From NCBI GenBank assembly GCA_003260075.1, contig QLIY01000079.1, positions 116,496-180,495 of the forward strand: a stretch of 64,000 nucleotides of DNA. Direction: 5' to 3'. Both the position numbers and the translations under genes were made by a program. How positions within the stretch are numbered: the stretch's first letter is position 1; every line of letters starts with the position of its first letter. Positions 57,001 to 64,000 of this stretch are shown piece by piece. Below the pieces are notes generated by a model. That model ran no database searches and was not told the DNA's origin. It saw only the letters and a list, made by a program, of their open reading frames with translations. Source of the stretch: Phallusia mammillata. Lineage: Eukaryota; Chordata; Ascidiacea; Phlebobranchia; Ascidiidae.

Positions 57001-60000
57001 TCCCGTCGCGGGCCGTATGTTGCCCGCCCCTGCCCTAAGAGAATAGAATAACACAGCGCGTTCAGCCATTATCCGCTTTTGTGCACTCCATAACGTTTCA
57101 ACGTTGGGCAGCTATTTCCAGCTTTCTGATTGTTCAGTGCAATTGTGTCGTTATTTTTGAACAAGCGATATAAACTTAATTAAACACGTACGACATGAAA
57201 TTCTCTCCTGGTAATTATGAGGTAAAACGGATCAAAACGGACAGATATTATTAATTAGTAGTACGCCATGCGGCAAGACACAGGCGAGAAAAAATCAATG
57301 GGTGAGTTTTGTCAATATGAACAAATGTGGTCATGTTGAGAGGTTTCACGGCTTTGCAGCGAGTTATGTAAACGCCGTTTTGTGCATGTGTCACGGCAAA
57401 ACTAACAGATCTTGTTTGTTCAAGGCACGATCTATCCGTATTTTTGTAATAAATTATACTGTATACTGTAATAAATTATAATCGTACAACACAACGTGGC
57501 ATTACAGTACAAGTCACGTCACAAGGCTATGTTTAAAAACAACCCTCGCTATTATGCCACCCTCACTACTATGCCACTTTCTCTCGGTCCCAAAGGGTGG
57601 CATAGTATCGAAGTTTGACTGTATGCGTTTTTGCGTACAGTTTTCTTGTCAGTGCCAAGATTTTGTCTCCCAACTATTCACTAACACAAAACAGTTTAGG
57701 TGAATAAATTTTTCCAGATCTAGTGTTGCTTCATTATATTACTGATGATGTAACGAGTTATTGCCTAGTAAGTCGAACATTCCAAACATGGCGGTTACAA
57801 CAACAATTAAACATATTAATCACATGGTCATATTCGTATTATAAACAACATCCGTTTGATACAAAAGGGTAATCTCTAAAGGGAGCGATTTTTGTGACCT
57901 CGTGGTTACTGATATAATATGAGACTTTATAGAAAACTCGGTATAGTTTACGTGGTATAGTAAGGTTGTTGTTTTTAACGTTTTTTAACGCGTTGTCATG
58001 ATGGTATTTGATATCATTTATTGCCGAATCACTGCTAAAACTTTCAGCGCACTTGAATCAGTCTTGTGTATATCCTAATACGGATTCTTGTTGATATCAA
58101 TTTCGCCTTAAACAACATGGCCTCATCAGTCTACATTTAAGTAGGTTTATTTTTTGCCGCGTTGATGGATTGGGAAAATTTGCAAATAAAAATGGCGACT
58201 TTTGCTTGATCCTGAGCTGTAGGGACGACGTGCAACTCAACTCCAGTGTTTCAGGAACAAGGCGGCAACCACTAAGCCGGGTAACATGCGATCTCGATCA
58301 GTTAGTTCGCCAATTACCCACATAAGCATGCGCCAGCGCTCAACCCCGCGTGCTTCTCTTGTACCTAGGCGCCCAAAAATTAACAAAATTCTCGTGCAAA
58401 TTACTCAAGACTTCACAAGCTTCACTGGTGGGTAATTGAACTACGCTGGGGTCCGGGGTCCTGGGGCGTCTAGCCTGGGGCAAAGGCCTCACTCGGGTGG
58501 TAAATGGGGTGCACAAACAGGCCACTTTGATAAGCCTCGCTTAAGGAATTAAAACCAGATTAAGTCCAATTAGCTTTGGAGGAAAGCGGCGCGGCTCGGG
58601 CTGTAAAAACACGCCGGAATTTCAGCTACTTAAGCAAAGCTGGCGGATAACAAGAGCTGGGGAGTTTCGACTTGTTGATAGCAAGACGTTAGCGCTGCTT
58701 TTTGGTGTTACTGCAACTGGTGCTAATTTGTTTGGGGGCGAAGTCGACCGCCGACGCTTAATGTGTTTTGCCATTGCCAGCCAAACAGGGCTTCTCTGTT
58801 GTTCTCGTCCTTTTTCACCGTCTTACCTCACGTCAGTTAACAAGCCACCGAATACTTCAAATACTTCGCACGTGATTTCAGCTTTCACCTGCTTGATTGA
58901 CAGGCACCGTCGTCAGCAATTTGCAACGTAAAATTTAGAACGAAAAACAATACAACATCGTGCACTTGACGCTCGGTAACCCCGCCATTTCTGTCACTAG
59001 AACGTCGCGCGTTAACCTATCTATGACGTCACAATGGCGTGCGAGACACGTGTTGAAACTAACGTATCGCGAGGGATTCGCGCGCTTGACGTTGCAAGTG
59101 TCCATGGCAACCTTCTGGTCAAATAAATTTGCCTTGCAACAAACCGTGGCTCGGGGGGTCAACAAAGGGCGCCACCCCTGTCGAAATGTCGTCATGATTT
59201 GAACCGGAGCACGCGTTGAGAAATCCCACCTGGTTACGCGCACACCGGTTCACGACGACATCAGATACGTTTGACACCAACCAGGGTGAAACCAATCGCT
59301 CTGGGGTTTCATACGCGTTGACAGGTGCGACTTGCAATCCCCGGGAAGCTGTAAATGTGAAATGCAAGCTCGTGAAGATGCCTGGAGGTCAACAAATTCG
59401 GTTGATAGGTTTCTCGGTGAAGTGAATTTAGAGTGACGGTTTCAGCTTTGGTTTCTCCAGCAGCCGTGAAATTGTAACCGATATCGGTTGTGGACAGTCG
59501 CTAAAAGGTCACGTGCCACGACGTAGTGAAGTGTTTGGGAAGGTTATTTTCATGTGACCGATTGGGCGGCTTTTTGCTGAGTTTTAACAGTTGCATAAAC
59601 TTAATTAATTTTTTAACACGGTGGATGGTTTGGTATTTTTATTGGACCTAATTTATTTTGCAAAATAAATAAGTAGAGCCTAAAATCTTGCTGTTTTAAA
59701 CATAGACAATTTCGGTTGATAGTTTATATAACATGCTGCAATACTTTGTTTGTACTTTGAAATTCCTTGCCCCAACAGATGTATATTAAGACGAAGGCAT
59801 CAACAGCGCCTTATTTGTAAATAATAATTTGTTCTTTGTGAAAAATATAATGGCCCAAACGACATTAAAAAGCGACATGCCGAAGTCGAAACCATTTCAC
59901 AAACGCTCATCTCACAACCCGTAACAATTATGATTATTCTCACAACAAGATCTCTTATCTAACATTCATTCACTGTGTTGTCAAGCACAAAACGTCGGGT

Positions 60001-61370
60001 AGTCTATATATAAAGCAGCAGAATCAACGACATGATCATGAATACATTTGAACGCGAGAGGTTTGAATAAGATAGAGAATAACGCAGGCCACCATCGAAG
60101 CTTTTCACACATTGTATTGTTATTAATAGACTGAGGTAGAAGGGGGAGAAAATGGTATAGTCAGTTCACCATGTGGATGTTTATATCGAGTACCTGTGTG
60201 GTCTCCGCTTGTTTGTTGTTGTACTGCTAACGGCTCGTTAAAAGACATGCGCAGCGTGTGCCAACTGTGACATATAGGGTGAATAAGCCGCGCAAGCCCA
60301 AAACTATATTTATCATAATACTCGGTGTTGATGGAGTTGCCTTGAAATATTGTTGTTTGGAGGATTCTGTTATTTATTATTTATCATTGTTATGCATGAA
60401 GAGTCGTATAAAAACAAAAATTGTTTTGTCCGGAATTTTTTTCTTTTTTTATTTGATTAGAAAGAGAAAAAAATATAAACTGATCTATAATTAGGTTATG
60501 TGGAGTTTTGAAACCAACACAAGTCAAAATTATAAGAAAAAACATGTGGACAATACAGATGGAACAAATAACATAGCATCCGTCCACAATGCGGTAAATA
60601 TATACACATTGCCTTGTTGCGTGTCATTTGAATTTTTTTTCAAATTCCAGAGGCTAATTTGAATCATGAGGTAGCCATAAATTTTTCAAAAAAGTGTCTG
60701 CTCACCCCGAAACAATCAAACAAATCGAAAGTTTTGCGCACATTTTCTGTTTCCTGCCAATGACAAAAGTTGGCGTTGTTCTAACATTCGTGTTTAACTT
60801 CGCATGACTTATTCTGCCACCCGCATTGCACAAAGTCAGGTGTTTATGTAGACAGGGCTGTAGATCCTGTAACAACATTATCGAGAAATCTTGAAATGAC
60901 CCCGAGTAACCTCACGGGACCACACACACGTGTCGTCATGCTCGAGTAGAACTGACCAATCAGACTGATCCCGGACATCAATTTGACATAAGTTGCGATG
61001 TTAATATAGATGTATAGATTTTAATCCTTAATAGTTTCAATACCCAACGCGCTCCATCAACTCCTTGCCATTTGAAAAAGTACTTAAGTGGCCAAGACTG
61101 CAACACCAAGTGGAAAGCATTGAAATGAATAATAAGAACGGAAGTCCAAACGTTTTTTTGGCAGACGCTTCACAGTGATACAAGCTGTTAGTTTGAAACA
61201 CAGTTGCAAAATCAAACCAACATCAAAACCGGTTGATTTTGCTTGACCCAGGAGTTTTATAAATTAGGTATTGGTTTATGTTGTAGAGAACATTAATCAC
61301 CGGAAAACTGCGACTGTATGGATTGATTTCACTACAAACTATACTTTATTACCATAAAAACAGTATAAAG
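54001..61370. other. Long region without a recognised gene
   Basis: Reading frames here are short and featureless. Contents: one ten-G run at 54287-54296 without an obvious flanking repeat, repeat fragments (54640-54720, like 22580-22670; 55070-55230), a hAT element at 56494-57032, and CpG-rich DNA at 58200-59500. It may be regulatory DNA or hold small exons I cannot identify. Confidence 0.4.
56494..57032. mobile_element. hAT-type non-autonomous element, CAGGGGCGGGCAAC family
   Basis: Ends CAGGGGCGGGCAAC and GTTGCCCGCCCCTG are inverted and flanked by a perfect duplication CCCTAAGA (56486-56493 and 57033-57040). The subterminal GCGGGCC repeats are typical. At 539 bp it has no transposase frame. 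Confidence 0.92.
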
Positions 61371-61549
61371 GACTTATGCAACAATACGTGGATGGAATTG
61401 AACCGTATTCGCTCAACAACACTAACCCAAAAATGTTTCAAGGCATTTTTGACCGGTTCAGAAACAAATCTTACGTCAGTGTTGACTGATTGCTGTCAGA
61501 AGGGCCTCGGTGGCAACAAAAAGTGCTTTGAACAAAACCTAGAGTCCCC
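61371..61549 (+). CDS. Candidate cysteine-rich exon, unassigned
   Basis: A 59-codon open stretch follows an AAAG acceptor-like site and ends at a good donor (GTGAGC). It reads DLCNNTWMELNRIR, then CFKAFL, NLTSVLTDCCQKG and KKCFEQN: five cysteines including a CC pair, plus two N-glycosylation sites, as in a secreted protein. No upstream or downstream partner exon was found and I do not recognise the family. It could be chance. Confidence 0.2.
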
Positions 61550-61881
61550 GTGAGCTAGCAAGGGGGATAATTAAACAGATGCAGCCGTTCCACCTGCAAT
61601 TATGATTTGGCGTTAAGTGCTCGGGCCCTGGTATATTGCAATACATTGCACGTGTACTATGCCGGATTCGCGCTGATCCCCAAAGCTTGTGCGAAGTTTT
61701 AATCCTTAGGGCAAACACGACAGCGTGCCAATGCTCTCTGCTCACGTTTGAGGTTTCTATGCTCGATCGGAGTGATGACGTGGCTCTCAACACTTCACGC
61801 GTGCTTCTGAGGGTTCGTTGAAAGTTGAGAAAAACAACTTTCGTTTTATTTTTACACGAGCTTGAACTGTGTGGAATGGCA

Positions 61882-61904
61882 ACACACACACACACACACA
61901 CACA
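61882..61904. repeat. (AC)n microsatellite
   Basis: Eleven or so AC units. It makes a poly-Cys/Val stretch in the 185-residue frame on the minus strand (61539-62096), which I therefore discount. Confidence 0.9.
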
Positions 61905-64000
61905 TCGCACGAGTTTCAACGAAAAGTCAAGAAATATTGGAAATACTAACTTACATGCAAATAGTGCCCACTGTTTCCAGCGCTGCAAGGTATCATTAGT
62001 GCGTCTGATGACAATTGCATCACCAACATTGCATGAAATTTTCACCCAAATGCAAAGAGATATTATTACTACACAAAAGTCAAAGCATACATACACGATT
62101 ATTTGGGCTCAAAGTTATATAATCGACTTATAAACCCTTGAAAGGGATCGCCTAAAGTTAGTACATTTTAACTCGTTTTAACAAACAACAAATTTAAATT
62201 TGACAGTTTTAGATAATTTATGCTTAAGTTTCCGCTTAACAGCATGTTTTTAGAGTACAATTGTAAAACAAATTCGCAGCAACATTAAACGAAGACCACT
62301 CATGGAAAACAACAAAAATAGGGATTATAAGTAAGACAAGTACACAAAAGAGGAAGTTTGGTTCATATTACGAGTTGGGTGGAAACAAGAATGAAACTTA
62401 TAATTGGATCAAAAGAAAATCAAAACAATCGTCTGGTTCCGGTGACGACAAATAGCGGTTTGTTGGAATAACAAATCACAGAATTAGTGGTTTATGGGGA
62501 GGGTTGAAACGTTGGTGGGTGGGTGTCATATTCGTTTTACGGTTCAAGGAAAATAACCCAGGGATTTCAGGGGGTGGATTTTTCATCACGTTTATTTGGA
62601 TCTCGCCGATTAGGATAAAATATTGAATAACATCCGAAATGATTTACAGTCTCAGTGAAATGTTTAAATCTGAAGGGACTGCTTGGGATTATATCAGTAG
62701 CTTCAGTTGCGTACAAGATAAAATAACAACATTTCAACAACGGTATTCGTCTAGCTCACAGACAGCAAATGATTCACAATGGTTTATATTGTGAAAGGTA
62801 GTTTTAAAAACTTGTAAGGGGCAATCAATATTTTTTACGTAAGTGTAAAAAATACTAACATTGTGGTAGTTTTAAGACATATTTTAAGTCGACAGAGACA
62901 GCGCGCATATAGAAATAGATAATACTGAACAAATGTTTTGTCCACCAGGTTGCCACATAGAACAAAGTTACCGTCCAACTGGTATAGTACGTAAAAAACT
63001 ATAACTTCATCAACATAAATTGGCAAACTATAACTCCGTTAAATCAAACTTGGGACCAAGTGCTCAGAACAGTCAAAACAAAATCAAGCGCAACAACGGG
63101 CGCAAAACGGTGGGAAATATAGCTTTTGATCAATCACTCAAACTTCTGTTGCAATGTGATTTGAAATATGGGTTGACGTACTTTGAGTTGTGTACACGTG
63201 ACGTAAAGATGTAAACTGAATTCAGGTTTCACAAAATCACGGTAGAAATCACGTTCGTACGATCAACACCAATCCCGGTTCACAATCAGCCCACCAGGCG
63301 AGCTCAAACAAAGAATGTTTGACCAGAGGTTCGTGAACCTGACACACAATACACTTTGTAAGACCTCAGGAATGTTAACAACTGCACAGTAGGTGGCAAA
63401 TTACACACACAAGGTGACAAGGCCCCCGTCCCCCTGAATTCTTGCAACTTGAAATGATTAACCTATTTCCCGCGGAGGACAAGGAACAATTCAATTTGGT
63501 TTATTGAGTTTGATTTTTCTTGGTAAAAGAAAACATATGGACACAATTGCACTAAAATTTTCACTAAGCCGGAAATCGCTGCCCAAACGTTGAAACGTGA
63601 TGGGGCGCATTAATGTAAAAGGTACAAAAGTGGATAAAAGGATAAACCCGTTATGGCTGCAATTAACGAACGTGCTTGGGGAAAATTTGAAGAAAATCTG
63701 CACGAAATGCAATAATTCAAATGAACAAAGTATTTGTTTTTGCGAGAAAGCATTTCAAAAACCCCCCCCCCCCAAAAGTGGATAAAAGGATAAACCCGTT
63801 ATGGCTGCAATTAACGAACGTTCTTGGGGAACATTTGAAGAAAATCTGCACGAAATGCAATAATTCAAAAGAACAAAGTATTTGTTTTTGCGAGAAAGCA
63901 TTTCAAAAACTTAAATATTTGCGTAACGTTTGAAAGGTCGCATGATTACTAGGGATTACTAATTACTAGGGACTTATCCTGATAATTTGATTAATTATCG
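61905..64000. other. AT-rich terminal stretch, no gene seen
   Basis: Only short frames occur. At the end, 63625-63764 recurs at 63777-63910 around a C run (63762-63773), the only C-type joint outside the first 9 kb. Confidence 0.5.

Noticed and set aside
61539..62096. 185-residue minus-strand protein
   Set aside because: It crosses an AC microsatellite giving poly-Cys/Val, has no domain, and overlaps the plus-strand candidate exon.
1..64000. CRISPR array, rRNA genes, bacterial operons, or viral genes
   Set aside because: None seen; the genes are spliced and animal-type.

Overview
The window reads as nuclear DNA of an ascidian tunicate, most like Ciona. It is AT-rich, with compact multi-exon genes, short introns, many small hAT-type MITEs, and genes whose best matches (from memory) are chordate. 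One neuropeptide precursor resembles the neurotensin-like peptides described in Ciona. No database could be searched, so the species is inferred.

Layout. 0.2-6.4 kb, minus strand: PHAX (3' end off the window) and two HINT3-like HIT-domain genes. 8.5-14.3 kb, plus: a TATA promoter and a five-exon neurotensin-like neuropeptide precursor, its introns full of MITEs. 14.6-20.7 kb: no recognised gene. 20.7-26.9 kb, plus: HHATL, eight exons. 27.2-28.2 kb, minus: a DAZAP1-like two-RRM protein. 29.2-31.3 kb, plus: RNF180. 31.8-32.2 kb, minus: RPS20. 32.9-34.8 kb, plus: NDUFS4. 36.0-38.1 kb, minus: ARL15. 38.8-43.4 kb, plus: NOC3L. 44.6-44.9 kb, minus: a Piercer (PIERCE1/2)-like ciliary protein. 49.1-50.5 kb, plus: an intronless GAS1-like gene. 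50.5-64 kb: largely non-coding with repeats and one weak candidate exon.

The sequence carries a strong assembly signature. More than 30 runs of G (or C), nearly all 10 bases or 10 plus a native base, separate a segment from a slightly diverged second copy of what has just been read. Five much longer runs (57-87 bases) seem to stand in for unread sequence; one of 87 bases sits where the duplicate copy has 91 bases. The runs are C at the left end and at the right extreme, and G in between. I read them as gap placeholders joining overlapping allelic contigs, some flipped. The apparent partial duplicates of PHAX, HINT3, HHATL, RNF180 and RPS20 exons are then not extra genes.

Themes. HHATL and GAS1 both belong to families linked to Hedgehog signalling. 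NDUFS4 and ARL15 are neighbours in convergent orientation, as I recall for human 5q11.2, and RNF180 and PHAX are also on human chromosome 5, so the window keeps a trace of an ancestral chordate linkage group. Most other genes are housekeeping: snRNA export, splicing and mRNA regulation, ribosome, complex I and ribosome biogenesis.
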